Below, in pieces: positions 45,331 to 53,988 of a stretch of 64,000 bases of DNA; position 1 is the first letter of the stretch; the number at the start of each line of letters is the position of its first letter. A program made the position numbers and the translations under genes. The notes beneath the pieces were generated by a model. It was not told where the DNA came from. It worked only from the letters and a program-made list of their open reading frames with translations, and searched no databases. This DNA is from Mycobacterium malmoense (GTDB lineage Bacteria > Actinomycetota > Actinomycetes > Mycobacteriales > Mycobacteriaceae). The DNA lies in NCBI RefSeq assembly GCF_019645855.1, contig NZ_CP080999.1:4836001-4900000 (forward strand), in the 5' to 3' direction.

Positions 45331-45493
45331 GCTACGCCGACGGAGGGCCTTGTCGTTCAGGGTGTTTCACGTGTCTTTCATGACGGCACAACCTGGCCGA
45401 CTGCGCGACCCGGACGAACGGTGAAGTCCCGCAACGTGTTTGCCAAAAGGCAGCGAACATAGACGATTTCACCCCAACTTCGGTGTGGGTGAA

Positions 45494-45527
45494 ACGATGG
45501 CCCCCTCCTTGCAGAGGGGGCCATCGT
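45494..45527. terminator. Strong hairpin between ddn-like and gjpA-like genes
   Basis: Perfect 14-bp arms ACGATGGCCCCCTC and GAGGGGGCCATCGT around a 6-nt loop (CTTGCA), between converging genes, without a T-run. The same hairpin with one mismatch is at 49781-49810. Confidence 0.75.
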
Positions 45528-45568
45528 TGTTGGTGGTCACCGGCTCGCATCGGCGACCTCCACCGGAC

Positions 45569-46792
45569 TCAGAGCAACCGGAGGAGGTTGATGAGCAGCG
45601 TCCCCAAGCTGCTGATAAAGCCTCCGGCCTGGTTCACTAGCGAGGGGATGCCCTGCAGGAGTGCGGGCAGGGTGTGCGTGAATCCATTGCTGATGGCGGT
45701 AGTGATGCTGTTCAGCGATGGCCAGCCATTCATCAGCTGATTTGCGAAGTTCTGGAACGCAACTGCCAGGCTGCCGCCGCCCAGGATGTTCTGCGCCTTG
45801 GGAGTGACGATGTCTTGCGCCAGGGTCGGCAAGATCTTGTTCAGCAGTGAGTAGCCGATACCGTTGCCATTGGTAATGGCGGGGCTGCTCAGTATTCCGC
45901 CACTAATGGTTTTGCCCTGCAACGCGCCGTTGAGCATCCCGTTGAGCACCTCACCGGGCACATCGGCCACGTTGGTCAGCACTCCTAGCGGGTCCCCGGC
46001 GACCCACGCATTGTAAATAGCCTGGCCACTGGCGCCCAACGTTATCTGGACTGCATTAGGCACCCCGAGGAAGCCCTCGAGGCCGAAGAGGGTAAGCGCG
46101 CCGCCAGTCGTGTAGGTGAGGCCACTCTGCAAATTCGTCGCCATTTGCGGCAGGATCTTCAGAATGCCTTCCAGCGGTTCACCGACTAGTACGAACGGGT
46201 CCTCCCAAACTACGTTATACAACTGACCCACCGCTTGTGAAACTTGACCATTCAAAAGCAACGACCACGCCGTCTGAAGTTGTGGCCCCCAGCTGCTTCT
46301 AGTTCCGAAGATCATATTCACCGCGGCATTTGCGGCTTTTTGGTATGCCGAAACGTATTCGGTGCCGTAGTACGACCCGTTCGCGAGAACCTGCTGCGCG
46401 ACCGGGAACGGCGTCTGCATGAACAGATTGCCAAGGTACTGCGCATTCGTCGAAGCGTTTTGGAAGAGGTTAACCCACGTCTGGATCGGGTTGACCGCCA
46501 GCGGATCATTAAACGCCGCGGCAGGGTTGAGGACCCCGCCGACGAGACTGGCCGGCACACTGCTCGCGGCCGCTCCGCTTGCAAGTGATGCGAGTTCATT
46601 CTCTACACCGGCGAACAGGTCGATCATGCTGCTGGCGGTGTCGGCGAGATTGATGCCTGACACGCTCACCCGGGATAGCTGTTGGGGCAGGTGAAGGTCG
46701 GGTAGGTGCTGGACCATCGAGCCTGTGGTAATGACGGCCGCGCTGGCCAGGGCGATGCCGGCGGTGATGTGGGGGCGGGCTGCGAGGTCCAC
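45569..46792 (-). CDS. GjpA-like outer-membrane porin family protein, copy A
   Basis: A 407-residue secreted or envelope protein. An N-terminal export segment (HITAGIALASAAVITTGS) leads to HLPDLHLPQQLSRVSVSGI, then SSMIDLFAGVENELASLASG and repeated hydrophobic/Asn-Gly segments to the end TLLINLLRLL. This order matches the mycobacterial GjpA family, annotated as outer-membrane porin; the function has not been shown for this protein. Both copies have AAAGGAG or AAGGAG followed by ATGGTCGTG. GTG at 46792 is better spaced than ATG at 46798. The upstream region carries an 11-C tract. Confidence 0.65.
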   Translation of the reverse strand: MDLAARPHITAGIALASAAVITTGSMVQHLPDLHLPQQLSRVSVSGINLADTASSMIDLFAGVENELASLASGAAASSVPASLVGGVLNPAAAFNDPLAVNPIQTWVNLFQNASTNAQYLGNLFMQTPFPVAQQVLANGSYYGTEYVSAYQKAANAAVNMIFGTRSSWGPQLQTAWSLLLNGQVSQAVGQLYNVVWEDPFVLVGEPLEGILKILPQMATNLQSGLTYTTGGALTLFGLEGFLGVPNAVQITLGASGQAIYNAWVAGDPLGVLTNVADVPGEVLNGMLNGALQGKTISGGILSSPAITNGNGIGYSLLNKILPTLAQDIVTPKAQNILGGGSLAVAFQNFANQLMNGWPSLNSITTAISNGFTHTLPALLQGIPSLVNQAGGFISSLGTLLINLLRLL

Positions 46793-46971
46793 GACCATCT
46801 CCTTTGAACGGTGAGTCAAAATTCGGATGGTCAGAAAGTAGCTGAGAACAAGCTGAGTTTCGGGCGAGTTCGGGCGAAGTTGGTTAATTTCGTCTCGTTA
46901 GCATCGAGCCGCGCAAACTCTACTTGATAAAGTAATGGGTGTTCGCTGATATTTTTTATAGCCTGGAGTTA

Positions 46972-46982
46972 CCCCCCCCCCC
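46972..46982. repeat. Poly-C tract (11) upstream of gjpA copy A
   Basis: Eleven C on the + strand, read as G11 toward gjpA copy A, 180 bp before its start. The counterpart upstream of copy B has ten. The flanks are conserved between the copies (GCCTGGAGTTA before, GAATTTTAGTTCAGACCGC after). The remaining sequence from 46799 to the IS holds no gene I can support. Confidence 0.85.
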
Positions 46983-47233
46983 GAATTTTAGTTCAGACCG
47001 CAACTATCACCGGGCGATACTCGACACAGGTTTGCCAAATCCATGCGGTGCCCCCAGCAAACCCCCACCACAGGGGCCCTACCAGACCCCTCGCCAGGCT
47101 CATGTAGGTCGCGAAAGAAAACTCCGCGTCAAACGCCCGTCACCGACGTCACTCCCAGCCACACCCGATCAACGCATGGCGACCAAAGCGTGCGCCGCCA
47201 CGCGGGGTCATTCGCGATGTGCGTCGTCGGCGT

Positions 47234-47290
47234 TGACTCTGCGCCCACCAGGCATAAGTGCGAGTAGACGGCCTGGTCAGCGCAGAGTCA
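47234..47290. repeat. Inverted repeat spanning the left end of IS copy A
   Basis: Arms TGACTCTGCGC (47234-47244) and GCGCAGAGTCA (47280-47290) are perfect, with further CACCAG/CTGGT pairing inside. Strict identity between the two IS copies begins inside the right half of this hairpin. An equivalent stands at 51476-51532. Confidence 0.7.
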
Positions 47291-47378
47291 TCCCTGAAGG
47301 GGTGGGGTTGTGTCAAGTGTGTCGTGCTGCTGTTTTGTCCGTTTTCGGGGTCTGTGCGGGCAGCGCTGAATAAGGGGC

Positions 47379-47430
47379 GCGGTCAAGACGGAGCGCCCGC
47401 AGCGTAGCGAGGACGAACGGTCTTGACCGC
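47379..47430. other. Hairpin in the IS non-coding end, candidate bridge-RNA part (copy A)
   Basis: Perfect 11-bp arms GCGGTCAAGAC (47379-47389) and GTCTTGACCGC (47420-47430) around a 30-nt GC-rich loop, within 47271-47684. IS110-family elements encode a structured bridge RNA in a non-coding end; in the IS1111 branch this is downstream of the transposase, as here. That this hairpin is part of such an RNA is inference. The same hairpin is at 51621-51672. Confidence 0.45.
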
Positions 47431-47684
47431 GACGCGCTTCAGCGCAGACTTGGCCCAGAAACCGAAACGGCGGGTCCCTATGGTGTTGTGGGGTGAAGCG
47501 TCCCGTCTCCAGTGCGATGCGAATCGCGGGCGGCAGGGCCGAATTTTTCCCCGGCTGCCGGTCATCCCTTCGCCAGTGGCATGGAGCGGTGCGGCTCGCG
47601 GTATGCGGGGTCAATCAACGTGACGGCCACGCCCCGAGGGGAGGCCAGACTCTGCGGCGACCACGCGTATACCGTGTCCAGGGC

Positions 47685-48707
47685 TCACGCTGCGTCCTTG
47701 GCCAGTGCACGGATACGTTCGTCACGCAGGCCGTAATAGACCAGGGTGAGCAGCTTGCGAGCCGCGGCGATCTTGGCGATGTTTTTTCCGCGCCGGGCCG
47801 CGATCCGGTCTTTGTCGGCGGTGATCTTCGCCGTGGTCTTGCGTTGAATCGCCTCGACGGCCGCCCAACGCACCAGCTTGGATCCCTGTTTGGTGATATG
47901 CCCGCGATGGACCACGGTGTCAGACTCGTAGTGACGTGGTGTCAGCCCCGCCCAGCAACATAGTCGATCAGGATCGGGGAATCGGTGCACGTCGCCGATC
48001 TCGGCGACAAAGATGGCCGCCAAGACCGGCCCGACACCGGGCAACGCTTGGATCGCATGGTAACCGTCGTGGCGACGCAATTCGGTGGCGATGCGGGCTG
48101 CCAGGGCTTGCTCCTCGGCATCGAACATGTCGATCAGGTGCAGCAGCGAGGCCACCTTCTGGGCGTACACACCGGACAATGGTGTGCGTTCTAGGTGCTT
48201 GCGGGCAGTCATGCCGAACAGGTCCGAGGCCACGATCAACACCCCGGCCTTAGCGAGCACGGCGTGCACCTGGGCTTTCAAACCCGACCGCAGCGCCACC
48301 AGCTTGGCGCGGTAACGGACCAGCTCACGCAGCTCCCGCGTCGCCGGCGGCGCGATCCATGCCTCCGGTAACCGGTTCATCCGCAGCAGATCCGCCAGAT
48401 CATTAGCATCGCGCACGTCGTTTTTTACTCGGCGATAACGGAATCCCTTGACACCCAATGGATGTGCTAAATGCACGCTCGCGCCGGCCGCCTGAAGGAC
48501 ATCGACTGCCCAATACCAACCGTAGGTCGCTTCGAGCACCACCTCCGGGCTCGATCCGGCCCGCTCGATCTCTAGCCCCAACACCACGGGATCGTTGACG
48601 ATCCGAACCACCGAGAGCTGCTCGCCAGTATCGGTTTGGCGGACAATCACCGAACGTTGACGATGCAGATCAATCCCGACGAACTGTTTTCCGTCATACT
48701 CACTCAT
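47685..48707 (-). CDS. IS110-family DEDD transposase, copy A
   Basis: A 340-residue transposase. The N-terminal RuvC-like domain has the DEDD residues Asp13 (VGIDLH), Glu59 (VVLEATYGWYW), Asp97 and Asp100 (KNDVRDANDLADLL). The C-terminal Transposase_20 domain has the HhH-like ALPGVGPVLAAIFVAEIGD and the serine-bearing HITKQGSKLVRWAAVEA. All are intact, so the protein may be active. Identical to the protein at 51925-52947. Confidence 0.95.
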   Translation of the reverse strand: MSEYDGKQFVGIDLHRQRSVIVRQTDTGEQLSVVRIVNDPVVLGLEIERAGSSPEVVLEATYGWYWAVDVLQAAGASVHLAHPLGVKGFRYRRVKNDVRDANDLADLLRMNRLPEAWIAPPATRELRELVRYRAKLVALRSGLKAQVHAVLAKAGVLIVASDLFGMTARKHLERTPLSGVYAQKVASLLHLIDMFDAEEQALAARIATELRRHDGYHAIQALPGVGPVLAAIFVAEIGDVHRFPDPDRLCCWAGLTPRHYESDTVVHRGHITKQGSKLVRWAAVEAIQRKTTAKITADKDRIAARRGKNIAKIAAARKLLTLVYYGLRDERIRALAKDAA

Positions 48708-48963
48708 TAGGGGCCTCCCTTACTTCGTGGAAAGTGAGCACCCCCAGCATCCGCCGGGAACGTCACGGGGAGCGGAGGCCCCGCCCCTTCATCGCATCAA
48801 CGCCGACGACAAGCAACGCCTCCCAGGCTATTGGATCGGCATATCGCGGTGCGCCAGCTCGCACAGTCCATGGCTGGGCCCACGTGCCTGCTCGTCTCTC
48901 CGGGCATACTGGCGGGCATTCTTCCCGATCCAAGCCTGCGCTGCGGTTCAGACTGTAAGTCCT

Positions 48964-49110
48964 GCCGCGTACGACGTGTCGACCAAGATGCTCGGTCGGC
49001 GGCCAGCCGCGCGGATCGACGAGACCTTCGTGATCCCCGCCGAAAGCCCAAGCGGGAAAGCCGAAATCCAGCACGTTAGGGTTTGCGTCCATCCCTTCAT
49101 TCAGCGCTGA
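48964..49110 (+). pseudogene. 3' remnant of the DUF8021 gene (copy B)
   Basis: The stretch encoding DETFVIPAESPSGKAEIQHV and ending HPFIQR matches the last third of the gene at 44485-44871. Everything upstream is lost where IS copy A ends. The 150 bp between (48807-48960) has no relative here and no supported gene. It marks the left edge of the second duplication unit. Confidence 0.8.
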
Positions 49111-49130
49111 GCTGGCTTTAGGATGTCGTC

Positions 49131-49586
49131 ATGCCGAAATCACCGCCGCGGTTTCTGAACGCGCCGTACACCGACTTCCTGCTCAAGTGGATGTCGCGCA
49201 TCAACACGTTCATGTACCGGCGTAACGGCGGAGAGGGCCTGGGTGGCACCTTCCAGAAGATTCCCGTGGCCCTGCTGATCACCACCGGCCGCAAGTCCGG
49301 CGAGCCCCGAGTGAGCCCGCTGTATTTTCTGCGCGACGGTGATCGGGTGATCGTCGCGGCATCGAAGGGTGGTGCGGCGAAGAACCCGCAATGGTACCTC
49401 AACCTCAAGGCCAATCCCAAGGTGCAGGTGCAGATCAAGAAAGAAGTGCTCGACCTGACCGCGCGGGACGCCACCGACGACGAGCGCGCTAAGTACTGGC
49501 CGCGGTTGGTGGACATGTACCCCTCCTACGAGGACTACCAGTCCTGGACCGACCGGACGATTCCGATCGTCATCTGCGAACCATAA
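49131..49586 (+). CDS. ddn: Deazaflavin-dependent nitroreductase Ddn
   Basis: A 151-residue F420H2-dependent nitroreductase, the closer of the two copies to M. tuberculosis Ddn (MPKSPPRFLNAP, YRRNGGEGLGGTFQKIPVAL). Tyr65, Ser78, Tyr130, Tyr133 and Tyr136, known to shape the nitroimidazole pocket, are all present. Ddn activates pretomanid and delamanid; its natural role is thought to be reduction of quinones or similar compounds. It is convergent with gjpA copy B. Confidence 0.95.
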   Translation: MPKSPPRFLNAPYTDFLLKWMSRINTFMYRRNGGEGLGGTFQKIPVALLITTGRKSGEPRVSPLYFLRDGDRVIVAASKGGAAKNPQWYLNLKANPKVQVQIKKEVLDLTARDATDDERAKYWPRLVDMYPSYEDYQSWTDRTIPIVICEP

Positions 49587-49780
49587 GTCGACCTACCCGG
49601 GCGCCATGCGGCGGTGGCCTTGCCGTTCAAGGTGTTTCACACGTCCCGCATGACGGCACGACATCCAGCGCGGCTGAGCCGGCTACGTAATCCGCACGAA
49701 TGCTAAAAGTCCCGCAATGGGATCACTAAAAGCCAACGGAGAAAGCCGGTTTCGCCTCAACACCGGTGTCATGGTGAAAC

Positions 49781-49810
49781 GATAGCCCCCTCCTTGCAGA
49801 GGGGGCCATC
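49781..49810. terminator. Hairpin between ddn and gjpA-like copy B
   Basis: Arms GATAGCCCCCTC and GAGGGGGCCATC with one mismatch and the same CTTGCA loop as the hairpin at 45494. It separates converging genes. Confidence 0.7.
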
Positions 49811-49853
49811 ACCGTTGGTGGTCACCGGCTCGCATCGGCGACCTCCGCCGGAC

Positions 49854-51050
49854 TCACAGCAGCTTGAGCAGGTTGATGAGCAACGTCCCGATCTGGCCCG
49901 CAAAGCTGCCCAACATCGATGGGAGATTCGACAGGAAGGACGGAACATTTTGCAGGATTGCTGTCAGTTGACCGCCAAGGTTGCTAACGAGCCCGCTGAC
50001 ATTACTCAGGGACGGCCACCCCGTGACCAATTGGTTCACGAAGGTCTGGAATGCGGTCGCGAGACTACCGCCATTGGCGATAGGTTGTGCGCCGGGACTA
50101 GCGATTGCGTTCGCGAGATTAGGCCCAAGATAGTTCAACACCACGTCGAGCACGCCAGTGTGCTCCGGTGGAAAAAATTTCGACAGAGTATAGGCGGGGC
50201 TGAGCAAGCCGTACTGACCGTTCACCCCGTTGAGAGCCGCATTCGTCAATGCGCCAGGGGCATTGGCCAGACTGGTCAGCAGTCCCACGGGGTCCCCGGC
50301 GGTCCATGAGTTGTACACGGCTTGAAGACTGCTACCGAGCGCCTGCTCCATTTGGCCAGGTATGCCCAGAACGCCATAATTAATGACCTGCGTAACACCG
50401 GTTACATTCAAATATTTAGTTGCGTTCGCGAGATTCTGCGTGATGTCGACGGGGATCGTCTTCAGAATCGCTTGAAGCGGCGTTCCAAGATCGAGCGCTG
50501 GAGTTTGAAACAGGGTGTTGTACAGCACGCCAAACCCGGTGGTGATTTTCCCGGTCTGGAAGTCGGTGGCAGCCCTTTGAAGAGATGTCCAAAATGTGCC
50601 ACCCGCCCCGAAGTATTTGACAGCGGCGTTCGCGAAGTTTTGGAACGACCCAACGTAGGTGTCTGCGTAGTACAACCAGTTGGCGGCAACCTGCTGGGCG
50701 ACCGGGAAGGGAAGCTTGCTCCAGGTATTAAGAATTGTCTGCAGGTTGGTGCCCGCCGACGCGAAAGTATTAACCCAAGTCTGGATGGGGAGAGGCAGTC
50801 CGGTCGGGGGAGCGGGCAGAGAGGCTGCGGCTGCTCCGCTCGCGAGGGAGGCGAGCTCGTTTTCCACGCCAGCGAACAGGTCCAGCGCGCTGCTGGCATC
50901 GGTGAGGTTGATGCCTGACACGCTCACCCGGGATAGCTGTTGGGCCAGGTGAAGGTCGGGTAGGTGCTGGGCCGTCGGGCCTGCGGTAATGGCGACGGCG
51001 CTGGCCAGGGCGATGCCAGCGGTGATGTGGGGGCGGGCTGCGAGATCCAC
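49854..51050 (-). CDS. GjpA-like outer-membrane porin family protein, copy B
   Basis: A 398-residue paralogue of 45569-46792. The first 70 residues are almost the same (AARPHITAGIALAS, DLFAGVENELASLASG). The middle has diverged strongly (WSKLPFPVAQQVAANWLYYA against the copy A equivalent), and the end is again similar (GTLLINLLKLL). Same start geometry: AAGGAG, ATGGTC, GTG at 51050. A 10-C tract lies 180 bp upstream. The export segment suggests an envelope location; pore function is inferred only from the family name. Confidence 0.65.
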   Translation of the reverse strand: MDLAARPHITAGIALASAVAITAGPTAQHLPDLHLAQQLSRVSVSGINLTDASSALDLFAGVENELASLASGAAAASLPAPPTGLPLPIQTWVNTFASAGTNLQTILNTWSKLPFPVAQQVAANWLYYADTYVGSFQNFANAAVKYFGAGGTFWTSLQRAATDFQTGKITTGFGVLYNTLFQTPALDLGTPLQAILKTIPVDITQNLANATKYLNVTGVTQVINYGVLGIPGQMEQALGSSLQAVYNSWTAGDPVGLLTSLANAPGALTNAALNGVNGQYGLLSPAYTLSKFFPPEHTGVLDVVLNYLGPNLANAIASPGAQPIANGGSLATAFQTFVNQLVTGWPSLSNVSGLVSNLGGQLTAILQNVPSFLSNLPSMLGSFAGQIGTLLINLLKLL

Positions 51051-51228
51051 GACCATCTCCTTAAAATCGGTTGTCGAATTCGGATGGTCAGAAGGTAGCT
51101 GAGAACAACCTGAGTTTCGGGTGAGTTCGGGCGAGATTGGCCAAGTTCGCCCCGCAAACATCGGCCTGCGCAAACTATACTCGATAAAGTAATGAGTGCT
51201 TGCGAACATTTTTGATAGCCTGGAGTTA

Positions 51229-51238
51229 CCCCCCCCCC
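51229..51238. repeat. Poly-C tract (10) upstream of gjpA copy B
   Basis: Ten C on the + strand, 179 bp before the copy B start, in the same conserved flanks as the 11-C tract at 46972. The length differs by one between the copies. The region 51051-51512 otherwise shows no gene. Confidence 0.85.
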
Positions 51239-51475
51239 GAATTTTAGTTCAGACCGCAACTACCACCGGACAATACTCGACACAGATTTGCCATACCCAT
51301 ACGGTGCCCCCAGCAAACCCCCACCACAGGGGCCTACACGTCACGAACAAAGAGCGCCACGCCATCATCGACGTCACTCCCGGCCATCCGACCATGCATG
51401 GCGACAAAAGTGTGGCGGCGGCCAGGGCATGGCGCCTAGTTGGCGCGGCCCGGCCAGCGGCTAAGTTAACGTTGA

Positions 51476-51532
51476 TGACTCTGCGCCCACCAGACAAAAG
51501 TGCGAGTAGAGAGCCTGGTCAGCGCAGAGTCA
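51476..51532. repeat. Inverted repeat spanning the left end of IS copy B
   Basis: Arms TGACTCTGCGC (51476-51486) and GCGCAGAGTCA (51522-51532), the counterpart of 47234-47290 with a slightly different loop. Confidence 0.7.
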
Positions 51533-53046
51533 TCCCTGAAGGGGTGGGGTTGTGTCAAGTGTGTCGTGCTGCTGTTTTGTCCGTTTTCGGGGTCTGTGCG
51601 GGCAGCGCTGAATAAGGGGCGCGGTCAAGACGGAGCGCCCGCAGCGTAGCGAGGACGAACGGTCTTGACCGCGACGCGCTTCAGCGCAGACTTGGCCCAG
51701 AAACCGAAACGGCGGGTCCCTATGGTGTTGTGGGGTGAAGCGTCCCGTCTCCAGTGCGATGCGAATCGCGGGCGGCAGGGCCGAATTTTTCCCCGGCTGC
51801 CGGTCATCCCTTCGCCAGTGGCATGGAGCGGTGCGGCTCGCGGTATGCGGGGTCAATCAACGTGACGGCCACGCCCCGAGGGGAGGCCAGACTGCGGCGA
51901 CCACGCGTATACCGTGTCCAGGGCTCACGCTGCGTCCTTGGCCAGTGCACGGATACGTTCGTCACGCAGGCCGTAATAGACCAGGGTGAGCAGCTTGCGA
52001 GCCGCGGCGATCTTGGCGATGTTTTTTCCGCGCCGGGCCGCGATCCGGTCTTTGTCGGCGGTGATCTTCGCCGTGGTCTTGCGTTGAATCGCCTCGACGG
52101 CCGCCCAACGCACCAGCTTGGATCCCTGTTTGGTGATATGCCCGCGATGGACCACGGTGTCAGACTCGTAGTGACGTGGTGTCAGCCCCGCCCAGCAACA
52201 TAGTCGATCAGGATCGGGGAATCGGTGCACGTCGCCGATCTCGGCGACAAAGATGGCCGCCAAGACCGGCCCGACACCGGGCAACGCTTGGATCGCATGG
52301 TAACCGTCGTGGCGACGCAATTCGGTGGCGATGCGGGCTGCCAGGGCTTGCTCCTCGGCATCGAACATGTCGATCAGGTGCAGCAGCGAGGCCACCTTCT
52401 GGGCGTACACACCGGACAATGGTGTGCGTTCTAGGTGCTTGCGGGCAGTCATGCCGAACAGGTCCGAGGCCACGATCAACACCCCGGCCTTAGCGAGCAC
52501 GGCGTGCACCTGGGCTTTCAAACCCGACCGCAGCGCCACCAGCTTGGCGCGGTAACGGACCAGCTCACGCAGCTCCCGCGTCGCCGGCGGCGCGATCCAT
52601 GCCTCCGGTAACCGGTTCATCCGCAGCAGATCCGCCAGATCATTAGCATCGCGCACGTCGTTTTTTACTCGGCGATAACGGAATCCCTTGACACCCAATG
52701 GATGTGCTAAATGCACGCTCGCGCCGGCCGCCTGAAGGACATCGACTGCCCAATACCAACCGTAGGTCGCTTCGAGCACCACCTCCGGGCTCGATCCGGC
52801 CCGCTCGATCTCTAGCCCCAACACCACGGGATCGTTGACGATCCGAACCACCGAGAGCTGCTCGCCAGTATCGGTTTGGCGGACAATCACCGAACGTTGA
52901 CGATGCAGATCAATCCCGACGAACTGTTTTCCGTCATACTCACTCATTAGGGGCCTCCCTTACTTCGTGGAAAGTGAGCACCCCCAGCATCCGCCGGGAA
53001 CGTCACGGGGAGCGGAGGCCCCGCCCCTTCATCGCATCAACGCCGA
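51513..53046 (-). mobile_element. IS110-family insertion sequence, copy B
   Basis: These 1534 bp are identical to copy A apart from a 2-bp deletion in the non-coding part. The candidate bridge-RNA hairpin is at 51621-51672. The right end stops 12 bp before the stop codon of the following SDR gene. Confidence 0.85.
51925..52947 (-). CDS. IS110-family DEDD transposase, copy B
   Basis: A 340-residue protein identical to copy A over its whole length, with Asp13, Glu59, Asp97 and Asp100 and the C-terminal serine motif intact. The identity contrasts with the strong divergence of the flanking ddn and gjpA copies, showing recent transposition or homogenisation. Confidence 0.95.
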   Translation of the reverse strand: MSEYDGKQFVGIDLHRQRSVIVRQTDTGEQLSVVRIVNDPVVLGLEIERAGSSPEVVLEATYGWYWAVDVLQAAGASVHLAHPLGVKGFRYRRVKNDVRDANDLADLLRMNRLPEAWIAPPATRELRELVRYRAKLVALRSGLKAQVHAVLAKAGVLIVASDLFGMTARKHLERTPLSGVYAQKVASLLHLIDMFDAEEQALAARIATELRRHDGYHAIQALPGVGPVLAAIFVAEIGDVHRFPDPDRLCCWAGLTPRHYESDTVVHRGHITKQGSKLVRWAAVEAIQRKTTAKITADKDRIAARRGKNIAKIAAARKLLTLVYYGLRDERIRALAKDAA

Positions 53047-53058
53047 GGTGGACCAGCG

Positions 53059-53973
53059 CTAAGCCCCGTAAACCGGAACCGCAGGCCGCGCCTTGGCCAG
53101 CAGATCGGCGACGACGGGTCCCAGCTCAGCCGGATCCCACCTCGCGCCCTTGTCGACCTGCGGGCCGTGCGCCCAGCCCTCGGCGACCCGGATGATGCCG
53201 CCCTCGACCTCGAACACCTTCCCGGTGACATCTCGGGATTCGGAACTGCCCAGCCAAACCACCAGCGGCGAGATGTTTTCCGGCGCCATGGCGTCGAAAT
53301 CCTGGTCCTGCGTCGCCATCATCTCGGCGAAGACGGTCTCGGTCATGCGGGTACGGGCCGACGGCGCGATGGCGTTGACGGTCACGCCGTATCGACCCAG
53401 CTCGGCGGCCCCGACCAGCGTCAGCGCCGCGATGCCCGCCTTGGCGGCGCTGTAGTTCCCCTGACCCACACTGCCCTGCAGGCCCGCGCCGGAGCTGGTG
53501 TTAATGATCCGTGCGTCAATGTCTTTCGGGGCTTTTCCCTCTTTGGACAGCCCACGCCAATACGACGCGGCGTGCCGCATGGTGGCGAAATGGCCCTTGA
53601 GGTGCACCGCGATGACGGCGTCGAATTCCTCTTCGCTGGTGTTGGCGATCATCCTGTCGCGCACGATGCCGGCATTGTTCACCAAAACGTCCAGGCCACC
53701 GAAGGTTTCGATGGCGGTCTGGATCAGGCCGGCCGCTTGGTCCCAGTCGGCGATGTTGGATCCATTGGCGACGGCTTCCCCCCCGGCGGCGGTAATCTCG
53801 TCGACCACTCCCTGCGCGGCGCTACCGCCGCTTGCCGGTGAACCGTCCAGTCCCACCCCGATGTCGTTGACCACCACCCGCGCGCCCTCGGCCGCGAAGG
53901 CCAAAGCATGCGCACGACCGATGCCGCCGCCCGCTCCGGTGACGATGACGACACGGCCGTCAACCACTCCCAT
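53059..53973 (-). CDS. Short-chain dehydrogenase (Rv3548c type)
   Basis: A 304-residue SDR with TGAGGGIGRAHALAFAAEGA, NNAG and the catalytic NTSSGAGLQGSVGQGNYSAAKAG (YxxxK). The extended C-terminus (VEGGIIRVAEGWAHGPQVDKG) is the form seen in hydroxyacyl-CoA dehydrogenases of multifunctional type. It starts 15 bp after the next SDR and is probably read from the KstR2 operator at 54796. It is thought to act on ring C/D intermediates, but its exact step is unproven. Confidence 0.9.
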   Translation of the reverse strand: MGVVDGRVVIVTGAGGGIGRAHALAFAAEGARVVVNDIGVGLDGSPASGGSAAQGVVDEITAAGGEAVANGSNIADWDQAAGLIQTAIETFGGLDVLVNNAGIVRDRMIANTSEEEFDAVIAVHLKGHFATMRHAASYWRGLSKEGKAPKDIDARIINTSSGAGLQGSVGQGNYSAAKAGIAALTLVGAAELGRYGVTVNAIAPSARTRMTETVFAEMMATQDQDFDAMAPENISPLVVWLGSSESRDVTGKVFEVEGGIIRVAEGWAHGPQVDKGARWDPAELGPVVADLLAKARPAVPVYGA

Positions 53974-53988
53974 AATCCTTTGTCTCCT

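Larger units (their letters stand above)
47271..48806 (-). mobile_element. IS110-family insertion sequence, copy A
   Basis: These 1536 bp are identical to 51513-53046 except for a 2-bp difference (CTCTG against CTG near 47653). It has one transposase gene, about 415 bp of non-coding sequence beyond the transposase stop and only about 100 bp before its start. No terminal inverted repeats are seen at the identity borders, as expected for IS110. The outer borders are set only by where identity ends. Confidence 0.85.

Noticed and set aside
47288..47614. 108-codon frame in the IS non-coding end (also 51530-51856)
   Set aside because: Composition is not protein-like, no ribosome-binding site; the region is better explained as the structured non-coding end of the IS.
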